This document shows, piece after piece, positions 1-7,487 of a stretch of 64,000 nt of DNA. A model generated the notes under the pieces. The model worked only from the letters and a program-made list of their open reading frames with translations, ran no database searches and was not told where the DNA came from. Source of the DNA: Naumannella halotolerans. Its GTDB lineage: Bacteria; Actinomycetota; Actinomycetes; Propionibacteriales; Propionibacteriaceae. Made by a program: the position numbers and the translations under genes. Each line of letters begins with the position of its first letter. The first letter of the stretch is position 1. Location: positions 248,001 through 312,000 of the forward strand of contig NZ_SOAW01000002.1 of assembly GCF_004364645.1 (NCBI RefSeq), written 5' to 3'.

Positions 1-206
1 GTGCGCAGAGACGAGCCAGGTCCGAGGTCCGTAGTGCCTCATAGTCAAGTGCCCGCGAAAGTTTGTCTTCCGTGCGCGCCAAGCCCGGCGTAGAGTGGAA
101 GACGAGGCAGGTTCTCCTCATATTGCGGGTCCTCCGGGACGGCCCTCGGGCACTCATACACGTTCTGCCTCCTCGACGGAGAAACACGTGTGTTGAGAGG
201 CCCACC

Positions 207-572
207 ATGTTCCGCTTCATCTGGACGCTCAGCGTCCGCACCCGCGACTTCCTTCACCGCTACATGCCGAGCAACCGGCTGCTCGCTGCCATCCGCACGC
301 GTCGCGGTCTTAAGTGGGGGCTCCCCGCCATGCTCGTTGCCGCCCCGTACATCCTGGTCGCAACCATCTGCTCCAGCCTCATCGCCGACGGCGGCCCCGG
401 CTGGCTTCACCTGGTCGTACTGTGGGGGTGCTGGAACGCCTTGAAGTTCATCCTCATGGGGCCGATCAGCGTCGTACTGCTCGTCCGCGCGCGCATCCGC
501 GAGGCGATGATCCGTCGCGACCAGCGGCGCGAAGCGCGTGCCGAAGACCGCGAACCGCTCGTGCTGGCTTAG
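207..572 (+). CDS. Small membrane protein, unknown function
   Basis: Predicted 121-residue protein. Two hydrophobic stretches lie at about residues 38-55 and 62-85. Between and after them are basic segments, and the C-terminal third is strongly charged (Arg/Glu-rich), so this is probably a two-pass inner-membrane protein with a cytosolic basic tail. The ATG at 207 was chosen because the frame upstream reads low-complexity, Arg-rich sequence unlike the protein. From memory, similar short proteins occur beside mobilisation or plasmid-type genes in actinomycetes, which would suit the recombinase debris that follows. No enzymatic motif is visible and no function is claimed. Confidence 0.55.
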   Translation: MFRFIWTLSVRTRDFLHRYMPSNRLLAAIRTRRGLKWGLPAMLVAAPYILVATICSSLIADGGPGWLHLVVLWGCWNALKFILMGPISVVLLVRARIREAMIRRDQRREARAEDREPLVLA

Positions 573-597
573 GCCCTCGTCCAGGGAACATCGCGGG

Positions 598-951
598 TCA
601 GGATGCAGTGGCCATCCGGCTGCGTCGCCCACCGCCCTCGCGAATCGGAACGCCATGCTCGGCCAGCGCGCGGCGAACTGCCTGAGGCCCCGCACCGACC
701 TTCAAACCGACCTCTACCAGCGTCAACCCGCTGTCGTAGAGGTCGGCTGCTTCATGAATGCGGGAAGGGTCGAATCGTCCACGGCGAATCGGGACCTTCC
801 GCCGCGTCAGATGCTCCGCCACCGTCCGACGGTGGATGCCGAAGCGTGAGGCCAGCTCAACGAGCGTTGCGCCGTCGCGGTACCTCGCCACCAGTTCGTC
901 GACCTGCTCGGCCCGTAGAAGGGTTTGAGCCGTCCCAAGTGATCGCACCAT
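598..951 (-). CDS. Helix-turn-helix DNA-binding protein
   Basis: 117-residue protein with two consecutive helix-turn-helix-like units. The first includes LASRFGIHRRTVAEHLTRR (about residues 33-51). The second, LVEVGLKVGAGPQAVRRALAE (split around the turn), lies at about 76-97. These resemble the Hin/resolvase-type HTH tails of serine recombinases. The start is the ATG at 951; the open frame extends further upstream but there reads as low-complexity sequence. Immediately upstream on the same strand is the decayed 3' end of a serine recombinase gene, so this may be a companion or detached DNA-binding protein of that element. Its target is unknown. Confidence 0.6.
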   Translation of the reverse strand: MVRSLGTAQTLLRAEQVDELVARYRDGATLVELASRFGIHRRTVAEHLTRRKVPIRRGRFDPSRIHEAADLYDSGLTLVEVGLKVGAGPQAVRRALAEHGVPIREGGGRRSRMATAS

Positions 952-1066
952 CCGGCCCCTGGAGTCCACCACGGAGGGGTGAGACGGGCGTCGGTCCTGC
1001 TTGTAGAACCCGCGCGACCTGCGCAAGGACAGGGTTTTCAGGTGTGGACAGGGGTTCTCAAACTCT

Positions 1067-1297
1067 CTACGGAGGTCCACAGGTTTCAGACGTAGTCGAA
1101 CTCCTGACGGGGTTCGACTTTGTCGTTTCGTAGGGCTCGGCGAGGCGCGGGCGGGCTTGTTCGTCTTCGGTGATGTCGATGCCGTTGGTGAAGGTCTGGT
1201 TCGCGAGGCGCTTGCCGTGGTCGTCGGTCGCGGCATACATGGCCGCGCAGCCGATGAGGAGCCGTAACGCTTTCCTGAGCTGGTTCCGGGGGCCTTG
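1067..1297 (-). pseudogene. Serine recombinase, C-terminal fragment
   Basis: In the - strand frame ending at the TAG at 1067-1069 the translation includes GKRLANQTFTNGIDITEDEQ followed by RLAEPYETT. This resembles the C-terminal segment of large serine recombinases, where an NQ(A/T)FF..I.ID..(V)..LAEPF pattern is usual. No catalytic domain or start codon is found upstream, because the frame is lost by about 1300 and the antitoxin gene begins at 1343 on the other strand. It is best read as a remnant of a mobile element that once occupied this island. Confidence 0.6.
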
Positions 1298-1328
1298 GTT
1301 CGGTTCGTATACCCATCAGGCAATTTCG

Positions 1329-1342
1329 TATAACATTAATGT
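1329..1342 (+). promoter_or_regulatory. -10 box and AT-rich operator palindrome of the RHH gene
   Basis: A TATAAC hexamer at 1329-1334 overlaps the perfect 10-bp palindrome ACATTAATGT at 1333-1342. The palindrome abuts the ATG at 1343. The spacing suggests a leaderless transcript. Ribbon-helix-helix antitoxins commonly repress themselves at such promoter-proximal palindromes, so autoregulation is inferred. Confidence 0.45.
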
Positions 1343-1600
1343 ATGAGCAAGCGCGAGACGATCAACGAAACCCCGGTGACAGGCGAGCAGATCGATGCTT
1401 GGGCGGCCGAGGCTGAGACTGGTTACGACGTTGCCGCTTTGAAGAAGCGGGGCCGCGGACGGCCCGGTCGTGGCGCGGAACCGTCGCAGGTCATCGCCCT
1501 GCGCCTCACGGCGGACGAGATCAGTGCCCTCGATGCGCGGGCGGAACGGGAAGGCAAGTCGCGCTCCGAGGTGATCCGCGAGGCACTGGCCTCAGCGTGA
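1343..1600 (+). CDS. Ribbon-helix-helix antitoxin-like protein
   Basis: 85 residues. The C-terminal half carries a ribbon-helix-helix (CopG/Arc-like) fold: the beta strand SQVIALRLTADEISALDARA begins at about residue 48, and the second helix SRSEVIREAL ends the protein. The N-terminal half (VTGEQIDAWAAEAETGYDV) and the basic linker GRGRPGR match the layout of RHH antitoxins paired with BrnT-like or related small toxins. Its last 4 bases overlap the next reading frame, which is the usual antitoxin-toxin arrangement. It probably binds its own promoter palindrome. The partner toxin gene is frameshifted, so the pair may no longer be active. Confidence 0.75.
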   Translation: MSKRETINETPVTGEQIDAWAAEAETGYDVAALKKRGRGRPGRGAEPSQVIALRLTADEISALDARAEREGKSRSEVIREALASA

Positions 1601-1838
1601 GAGTCCACCCCTCGGCGCTCAAGCACGGGATCGACGTCGAGGATGCGATCCAGGCTGCAACGTGGGCAACCTTGGATCGAGGACCTCGACCACGACATCC
1701 CGGCCCGGCAGCTTCGGCTCGGGTTCGATACCCGTGGCCGACTGCTGGAAACGGTCGTGCTGGTCTTCGACAGCGGAAACGAACTCGTGATTCACGCCAT
1801 GAAGGCGCGACCTCAAATGCTCGATCTACTGCCCGTAG
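1597..1838 (+). pseudogene. Small toxin gene broken by a frameshift
   Basis: The reading starts at a GTG at 1597 overlapping the antitoxin stop and gives HPSALKHGIDVEDAIQAATW. Then the frame must change by one base at the GGG run 1664-1666 to continue as WIEDLDHDIPARQLRLGFDT and LLETVVLVFDSGNELVIHA. Removing one G restores a continuous small protein of a family that follows RHH antitoxins. The expected C-terminus (near LDLLP) is also out of phase with the nearby TAG at 1836, so there may be two lesions. It is either a real pseudogene or a base-call error in a homopolymer. Toxin function is inferred from position. Confidence 0.6.
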
Positions 1839-1856
1839 TCGGCGTGCAGGCAGCGC

Positions 1857-2070
1857 TCACTTGGCTCGCGTCTTCTCCCACACTGTCATCCGGCTCACGC
1901 CGAACCGCTCTGCGATCGACGTGGCCCCCTCGCCGCCCTCCCGGGCAGCCCGGATCGCGGAGACCTCCGTGTCCGTCAGTGGAGTTCGAGGCCGTCTCCT
2001 TGGGTTCCGAACGACCTCGGAATCGGCCGTTTCAACGACGAGGGATCCGCCAGCGGCCCCGCTTCTGACC
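1857..2070 (-). pseudogene. Resolvase-type HTH C-terminal remnant
   Basis: The - strand frame ending at the TGA at 1857-1859 encodes a basic segment (RRRPRTPLTDTEVSAIR) and then ATSIAERFGVSRMTVWEKTR. This is the helix-turn-helix tail typical of Hin/Tn3-type resolvases. No start codon or catalytic serine domain is found upstream; an in-frame TAG lies just beyond 2070. It is a second recombinase remnant within about 1 kb of the first. Confidence 0.5.
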
Positions 2071-2154
2071 TAATCCCACAAGGAACTGAGCCGTTCGACG
2101 CGTTCCCAGTCAGTTCGCCTGATCCTCGTTGCGTCCACCCAACATGCTTCAGGT

Positions 2155-2298
2155 TCAGACACCCGTCCACCTGAAGGTGGGCGGGTGCTTGAATGCGAGG
2201 TTGGCGTTGTCACGCTGTTGAAGCCGGGCGCTTCGCTGGTTCTCCTCGTAGAGGAGGATCGCGAACGGGTCCGGCTTTCTCCGTTCAAACGTCGTCAT
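2155..2298 (-). CDS. 47-residue protein, second gene of a small pair
   Basis: A short frame beginning MTTFERRKPDPFAILLYEEN and continuing with a polar helix (QRSARLQQRDNANLAFKHPP) to a TGA at 2155-2157. It starts 8 bases after the stop of the 82-residue gene upstream on the same strand, which suggests co-translation. The composition is protein-like, with balanced charges and no low-complexity runs. The function is unknown. The pair sits between recombinase debris and mcrC, so it is probably an accessory gene of the island. Confidence 0.4.
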   Translation of the reverse strand: MTTFERRKPDPFAILLYEENQRSARLQQRDNANLAFKHPPTFRWTGV

Positions 2299-2306
2299 GC
2301 TCGGGT

Positions 2307-2555
2307 TCACGCTGTTTCGTCAGCGGGTCCGCGTCGGCGCAGTCTGTTCATCGCTTGGTCTGCTCGTGTGCTCTGTCGGAGCTTGTGCAGCATGTACTCC
2401 AAGGCGTCGGACTCGTCGGTGAACACGCGAAGTGTCTTCTTCAGGACACTCGCGCGTTCGTCTGTCACGTAGACGGCCCAGCCCGGCTGGCGCGGCTCCA
2501 GCACCACCGCATGCTCGGCGGTCGGACCCTCGTCGAGAAACAGTGCACCTATCAA
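2307..2555 (-). CDS. 82-residue hypothetical protein, first gene of a small pair
   Basis: An acidic/basic soluble protein. A segment such as WAVYVTDERASVLKKTLRVF looks like two beta strands around a turn, followed by the helix ESDALEYMLHKLRQ. There is no signal peptide, membrane segment or catalytic motif. It is followed after 8 bases by a 47-residue frame. It lies downstream of mcrC in the same direction, separated by 335 bases, so it might be co-transcribed with the restriction genes. No function is assigned. Confidence 0.4.
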   Translation of the reverse strand: MIGALFLDEGPTAEHAVVLEPRQPGWAVYVTDERASVLKKTLRVFTDESDALEYMLHKLRQSTRADQAMNRLRRRGPADETA

Positions 2556-2890
2556 GCCTTCACGGGTAGTCGCCCGCTACAGCTCAGCCCTGTCCATGAA
2601 AGATCCTCTCTGACGAACCGCGCCGTCGCGATCGCGGAGCGCGCCCGATCGGCAAGCCAGGTCGCTCGCCCTCGACGCGGCGCCTGCTCGGGGTCGAGTT
2701 GAAGGAAGTTCGAACCACGCATTTGGCGCATGAGGCTACTTCAACCCGGCTTCCGCAGTCATGCAAACAAGGGGAGGTGGCGGGCTTACCCCACCATGAG
2801 GAATGGGCTTGCCGAAGCAGCCGCGATTCGACAGCCCATGCGATCTGTGTGGAGTTCTTGCACTGCTGCGGTGTCAAGGCGCACGCAAAG
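2556..2890. other. Gene-poor stretch between mcrC and the small gene pair
   Basis: No reading frame here has a recognisable protein or a convincing ribosome site. The base composition is less GC-rich than the surrounding backbone. No repeat or strong hairpin was seen. Confidence 0.4.
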
Positions 2891-3988
2891 TCAAGCGAGG
2901 TCCGAAGCGGTGACCTGTGACAATGCCGAGCGCAGCGATTCTCGGACCTCCGCGGGTGGGGTGGCTAGGTCGACTTGGTGAACCCTCACCGGAATGCCGT
3001 CGACAACGACATCGAGGTTCGGCCCTGGTGACCCGTCGACGAGCGCACCCAACAGCACGGCCTCAGTTCTCCCGTCGAACTCGCGGGAGAAGATCGATGC
3101 GTAGGAGTACAGCTGCCGCACATAGTCCGGCTTGATCATGGTCTTCCCGTAGCGGACGTCAAAGATGGGGCCGAACTTGCACTCGACGACAACCTGAAGG
3201 CCATGGCCTCGCACGGCGACATCAACGTTCAGGTTTGGTAGGTGCGCGATCCCACTACTGCTCCCTTCTGCTGGCCATTGACGCCGTTCACCGCACACCG
3301 AGTAACCCAACGGCCCCAAGTGCAGTCGATAGAACCCGCGGACCGACTCTTCGAAAAGCCTCCGCAGCGCATGCTCATTCCTGGCGATCGCGGGCAGGTC
3401 GTTCTTGCCCGCAGCGTGCTCCGGTGCGCACATGTCGCGTGTCAGTCGACTCAGCAATACGAGTTTCCGGTCTTCGGAATCAAAATGCCCGTACTGCTCC
3501 TTGGACATCTCCGGCGCCGTCGGGTCAACGGGTGAAACGCCGCAGCGCTCGAGCAGCTGGGCAGTGGTCAGACAGCGCCGACGCACCGGTGCGGCCCGGG
3601 CACGGTGCGATGCCAGGCGCAGTGTTACCAACATGTAGCGGTAACGAGGGAGATCGATGGTCTGTTCTTGGTACCGGCACTGAACCCGGCCGGAATCCAT
3701 CAAGCGGCGGCGGGCTGTCGCTAGATGATCGATCCGGCCCCGCACCCGGGTGAGTGGCTCAGCTCGGATCCGGTATCCACTGGCCAACATGGACCTAACT
3801 CGGGACTCGACCTGCCTCGCCAGGATCTCTGCGAGAGCATCCAACAGATCGTTGTCTCGTTCCCCGCTCAATAGTGTCTCGCGTTCCCGCGTAGTGAGCG
3901 TGTCGAGCAGCTCGGGGGACGAGTACAACAACATGAACCAGACGCTTCGAATATCGATCCGGGTCGAGCCGGCCCCCGCCTGGAACAC
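2891..3988 (-). CDS. mcrC: McrC-type subunit of a methyl-directed restriction system
   Basis: About 365 residues from the GTG at 3988, which lies one base after the mcrB stop; the frame is open to an ATG at 4114 inside mcrB, but that extension reads as antisense noise. The N-terminal half follows the McrC pattern: an LLLY-like strand, a long helix (DLLDALAEILARQVESRVRS), then a basic REPLTRVRGRID-like segment. The C-terminal part carries a PD-(D/E)XK-like nuclease core: LNVDVAVRGHGLQVVVECKF (D...ECK), followed by YVRQLYSYASIF. McrC supplies the cleavage activity, driven by the McrB NTPase. The gene is second in a two-gene operon. Confidence 0.8.
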   Translation of the reverse strand: MFQAGAGSTRIDIRSVWFMLLYSSPELLDTLTTRERETLLSGERDNDLLDALAEILARQVESRVRSMLASGYRIRAEPLTRVRGRIDHLATARRRLMDSGRVQCRYQEQTIDLPRYRYMLVTLRLASHRARAAPVRRRCLTTAQLLERCGVSPVDPTAPEMSKEQYGHFDSEDRKLVLLSRLTRDMCAPEHAAGKNDLPAIARNEHALRRLFEESVRGFYRLHLGPLGYSVCGERRQWPAEGSSSGIAHLPNLNVDVAVRGHGLQVVVECKFGPIFDVRYGKTMIKPDYVRQLYSYASIFSREFDGRTEAVLLGALVDGSPGPNLDVVVDGIPVRVHQVDLATPPAEVRESLRSALSQVTASDLA

Positions 3989-3989
3989 G

Positions 3990-5732
3990 TCAGAGTTCTG
4001 CGAGAAGTTGGCCGACAGCTGCGTCCACGGTGTCCTGGTCCTCGTGCCAATACTCCGCCAGCTGCGGCATGACCGACGAAGTAACCACGGCGCGGAACCA
4101 CGGCACCAGCTCACTGGCTTCCTGCCCTGGTGTGAAGTACGAGTGCCCGATACGGAAGGACAGACCGAGCGACGGATCGGCCGCGATCCGTTCGTTCAAC
4201 TCTCGGATACGCCGGGCGACCTCGTCGATCCGCTCGCGCCGATCGTTGCGGAACCTTGAGGCCAGGTGCGCCTTCCAGGCGTCGTTGAACTGGGGCTCAA
4301 GTTCGAAGAACGCGAACCTGCGACGCAGTGCAAAATCGACCAGCGCCAGCGACCGGTCTGCCGTATTCATTGTGCCGACGACATACAGGTTGTCGGGCAG
4401 GAAGAACGCAGGCTCGTTCTCGTGCATGTAGGTGAGCTCGAGGGCGTCGGACTGGTTACGCTTCGAACGCTCCAGCAAGGTCAGCATCTCACCGAGTGCC
4501 TGCGCGGGGTTCCCTCGGTTGAACTCCTCGATCACGATGACGTGCGGGGTGTCAGGGTTCTCACTGGCCCGTTTGGCGTGCTGCAGGAGAGGGCCGTCGA
4601 CGAGAGTCAGCTGGCCGTCGCCGCCGGGTCGCCATCCGCGTACGAAGTCTTCGTAGGACGTGCCGGGATGGAACTGAACTGAGCGCACGGCGTCGTGCAA
4701 CTTGCTCCCGATCAGTGCGTAGGCAAGGCGCTTGGCCAGCCAGGTCTTACCTGTGCCAGGTGCGCCCTGGAGCACGATGTTACGCGTCTCCTCCCAGCGC
4801 TGGAGGATGTCGTTGAGGTCTTGAGCGGAGTGGAAGGCACCGTCGTCCAGGATCGACTCGACGGAGTAGCCGGCCAGTTCGGCATCCGACTCGGCGACTT
4901 CGGCCGCCGGCTCAGTATCGCTCGTTCCGCGCCAGTACCCCACCAATGGTGTGAAGTAGAAGGCCGGGCTTGTCCCAGGAGGCGGCGCCATCCAACGGCG
5001 GAGGGCAGCCAGGTCGACGTCGTCGTCACCGGACGGTGCTTTCCCTGTGACTGCCGGGAAGAACCCTCGCACGATCCTGTGTTTGTGGGGCGCAGAGACG
5101 ATCGGGAGAAAGTAGTCCGGATGCTTCAAATAGGCGAGATACGCCCTGATGCCGGGCTGTGACGGCCCCGGTGAAGTCGTCACGATCTCTCGCCAGGCCA
5201 GTGGGTCCTTATCCGCGGCATCCAACTCGTCGGGCGATAACGTCCGCAGGTAGCGCACGAACTCGATCAGGACCCAGAGCTGCCTGAACCGGTGCGTTCC
5301 CCAAGCGGTACCACCATTGAATACGGGGGTGTTGAGCGCCTCCAACACGTCCGAGGTGATCTCCCAGCGGACACCGACATCACGGAGTACCTGGTTGATG
5401 TTGGCGAGCTTTGTCTCGCTGTGAATCGACCTGGTCGGCAGCATCTGCAGGAGGAAGAGCTCGGCGAACAGAATTTTGACGGCGTCTTGGACGCCGGCCA
5501 TCTGTTTGTCGAGCTTCTGCAGAAAGTTGGCGCCGGAAACGTCGGGCTGCCGAACGAACCGGTCGATGAGGATCTCAATGTTGTCCGAAGTCCATACATT
5601 GTCGTTCGTCAGCAGAGATCCACCATGTCGCGCGACCTCCAGCAGTCTCGCTCCGACTCGGCGGACAGGTCCCTCGTAGTCAATGATGGTGTAGTCCGGC
5701 GGAGCGCCCTCGATCTGCGCAGGTTCTTTCAT
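3990..5732 (-). CDS. mcrB: McrB-type AAA+ NTPase of a methyl-directed restriction system
   Basis: 580 residues. The N-terminal ~300 residues form a target-recognition/unknown domain; the second half is the AAA+ motor. Walker A is GAPGTGKTWLAKRL (about residues 321-334), Walker B is HVIVIEEFNRGNP, and the sensor region NLYVVGTMNTADRSLALVDF with ALRRRF is diagnostic of the McrB/dynein-like AAA+ branch. McrB normally hydrolyses GTP and translocates on modified DNA, and McrC then cuts. The N-terminal domain differs from the short E. coli DUF3578 form, so the modification recognised cannot be inferred. The start is the ATG at 5732. The 258 bases upstream (5733-5990) hold no gene that I recognise and mark the island edge. 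Confidence 0.85.
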   Translation of the reverse strand: MKEPAQIEGAPPDYTIIDYEGPVRRVGARLLEVARHGGSLLTNDNVWTSDNIEILIDRFVRQPDVSGANFLQKLDKQMAGVQDAVKILFAELFLLQMLPTRSIHSETKLANINQVLRDVGVRWEITSDVLEALNTPVFNGGTAWGTHRFRQLWVLIEFVRYLRTLSPDELDAADKDPLAWREIVTTSPGPSQPGIRAYLAYLKHPDYFLPIVSAPHKHRIVRGFFPAVTGKAPSGDDDVDLAALRRWMAPPPGTSPAFYFTPLVGYWRGTSDTEPAAEVAESDAELAGYSVESILDDGAFHSAQDLNDILQRWEETRNIVLQGAPGTGKTWLAKRLAYALIGSKLHDAVRSVQFHPGTSYEDFVRGWRPGGDGQLTLVDGPLLQHAKRASENPDTPHVIVIEEFNRGNPAQALGEMLTLLERSKRNQSDALELTYMHENEPAFFLPDNLYVVGTMNTADRSLALVDFALRRRFAFFELEPQFNDAWKAHLASRFRNDRRERIDEVARRIRELNERIAADPSLGLSFRIGHSYFTPGQEASELVPWFRAVVTSSVMPQLAEYWHEDQDTVDAAVGQLLAEL

Positions 5733-5990
5733 GGGCGAACGCTAGCGAAGGGCATGGATGGATCGCCATCTTCGAACGCGGTTGGCGTGAAAGGTCACAC
5801 GGTTCAACTCACCTGGCAGCCCGCAGTCGCCGTCGTCGACGAAAATGGAGGTGGCGAAGCTCCGCTGCCGCCCGACCTCCGAATGCAGGAGCGCGCATCA
5901 CCAAGAAGCCCGCGAGCAGACGTGATGCGGGTCAGGGGCGTGATAAAGCGCGGCGATCGCCTTATCCACCTGCCGTGCCAGCACCAGCCC

Positions 5991-6290
5991 TCAGAGGATC
6001 CACCAACCGGAGACCACCATCGGCAACAACCCGACCAGCAGCCACGGGGACAACACCCGTCGACGGTTGATCACCAGCGTCGCGATCACCGCGATCACGC
6101 CGGTGAGACCGGTCACCGTCCACAATCCGATGACCGAATCACGAGGCAGGTCGAGATGGCCCCGAAGGGCCAGATAGGCAGCGAAACCGATCGCGAAGGA
6201 CCCCACGAAACCGCAGACGGTGATGCTGAGGATCACCCGCTGCACCAGGTCCAGGCTGGCCTGCGCGCTCGTGCGACCGGGGTGGGACAT
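5991..6290 (-). CDS. Small three-pass membrane protein
   Basis: 99 residues from the ATG at 6290 (MSHPGRTSAQ...). Three hydrophobic segments are at about residues 20-42, 50-72 and 78-97, and the protein ends in GWWIL. It is divergently transcribed from the OhrR-like regulator gene, with only 57 bases between them, so the two probably share an operator region. It may be a target of that regulator. No motif identifies a substrate. Confidence 0.6.
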   Translation of the reverse strand: MSHPGRTSAQASLDLVQRVILSITVCGFVGSFAIGFAAYLALRGHLDLPRDSVIGLWTVTGLTGVIAVIATLVINRRRVLSPWLLVGLLPMVVSGWWIL

Positions 6291-6306
6291 GAACAACTCG
6301 CAATCA

Positions 6307-6320
6307 GTTAGTGCATTAAC
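6307..6320. promoter_or_regulatory. Candidate operator between divergent membrane protein and MarR genes
   Basis: GTTAGTGCATTAAC is an imperfect inverted repeat (GTTA.TGCA.TAAC arms) in the 57-base divergent spacer, AT-rich against the background. A second GTGCA lies at 6327. MarR/OhrR dimers bind such short palindromes in their own promoters. The assignment is inferred from position and symmetry. Confidence 0.4.
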
Positions 6321-6347
6321 CATTCGTGCACAGCGTAACATGGGCAC

Positions 6348-6839
6348 ATGGCCGACCCGGACCAGGATCTGCTCGCCCTGGAGAACCAGCTCTGTTACGC
6401 CCTCGCGGTGGCGTCACGACGCGTGATCGGCCTCTACCGACCACTGCTGGAGCCGATGGGCCTGACCCACCCGCAGTACCTGGTGATCCTCGCCCTGTGG
6501 CAGCACGATTCGCTCTCGCTCAGGGAATTGGCCGAGCGGGTCTCCTCCGATCCGCCCACCCTTTCACCGCTGGTGCGCCGGCTGGCCGACATCGGGTACG
6601 TGGTACGCGAACGGTCCCCCCACGACGAGCGCAGCCTGACCATCAGCCTCACCCCGACCGGCCGCGAGCTTCGGCAGCAGGCGGCGAAGATCCCGCCGAC
6701 GATCCTCGACAGCCTGCAGATGGACCTCGACGAGTTGCGTACCGTGCACCAGATGCTGACCGGGTTGATCGACCGCACCCAGTCCGCTCCGGTCGGTGTG
6801 GGCTCGCATGCAGAACCGCAGCAGGGAACAAGATCGTGA
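6348..6839 (+). CDS. MarR-family regulator, OhrR-like peroxide sensor
   Basis: 163 residues with a winged-helix MarR fold. The N-terminus ALENQLCYALAVASR carries Cys16 in the context typical of OhrR proteins, where this cysteine is oxidised by organic hydroperoxides and releases the repressor from DNA. The recognition helix region is SLRELAERVSSDPPTLSPLV, and the wing is near YVVRERSPHDERS. The DNA around the ATG at 6348 and the divergent palindrome suit autoregulation. It overlaps the downstream TetR gene by 4 bases. No ohr peroxidase gene is visible here, so the target may be the divergent membrane protein or a distant gene. Confidence 0.8.
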   Translation: MADPDQDLLALENQLCYALAVASRRVIGLYRPLLEPMGLTHPQYLVILALWQHDSLSLRELAERVSSDPPTLSPLVRRLADIGYVVRERSPHDERSLTISLTPTGRELRQQAAKIPPTILDSLQMDLDELRTVHQMLTGLIDRTQSAPVGVGSHAEPQQGTRS

Positions 6840-7450
6840 ATCAGCAACCGAACCCAGAACCCCCGACGACGCGTCGTCCCTACCACCACGGAGACCTTCG
6901 GGCCACGTTGGTACGCACGGCGCTCGAGTGCCTGGAAGCCGGTGAGCCCTACTCGCTGCGGGCGGCCGCCAAACACGTGGGTGTGTCCCCGACCGCGCCG
7001 TACAAGCACTTCGCCGACCGGCGGGCCCTGGACACCGCAGTCGCGATCGAGGGGTTCAAGGCGATCAGCGCCGACCTGGCTGCGGTGCTCGATGACGTAC
7101 CGGCCGAGGCCAGCCCGCTGGAGACCTTGACCGAGCTGGGGGTGGCCTATGTGGAGTTCGCGCTGCGCCGCCCGGCACTGTTCCGGCTGATGTTCGGCAA
7201 CGAGACCGAGGACTCCCACAGTGACCGGGTCCGCGCCGCGCAGGACATGCACAACCTGCTCGGAGTGGCCCTCGAACGGCTGTTTCCCGGCGCCGTTCCA
7301 CCCGGCCTGGCCATGGGATTGTGGAGCCTCGCCCATGGTGCTGCCTTCCTGCACCTGGACGGGAAGTACCCGCCGTACCCTGCCGAGGAAGTCGCCGAAC
7401 GGGTACGCCTCGGCGCCGCCGCCGTCCTGTGCCTGAAGTTGGAAGCCTGA
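6836..7450 (+). CDS. TetR-family transcriptional regulator
   Basis: 204 residues from a GTG at 6836 that overlaps the stop of the MarR gene (GTGA). The N-terminal HTH follows the usual pattern YHHGDLRATLVRTALECLEA ... LRAAAKHVGVSPTAPYKHFA. The C-terminal ligand domain (YVEFALRRPALFRLMFGNE) is of the WHG/TetR_C type. Translational coupling with an OhrR-like repressor suggests one stimulus-controlled operon of two regulators. Ligand and targets are unknown. Confidence 0.8.
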   Translation: MNQQPNPEPPTTRRPYHHGDLRATLVRTALECLEAGEPYSLRAAAKHVGVSPTAPYKHFADRRALDTAVAIEGFKAISADLAAVLDDVPAEASPLETLTELGVAYVEFALRRPALFRLMFGNETEDSHSDRVRAAQDMHNLLGVALERLFPGAVPPGLAMGLWSLAHGAAFLHLDGKYPPYPAEEVAERVRLGAAAVLCLKLEA

Positions 7451-7487
7451 GATCGTCAGCTTCGACCGGTCGCAGCCGCTCGGTTGA

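Noticed and set aside
5733-5990. Small protein gene between mcrB and the membrane protein gene
   Set aside because: Short open frames exist on both strands but none has a ribosome site or protein-like composition that I trust.
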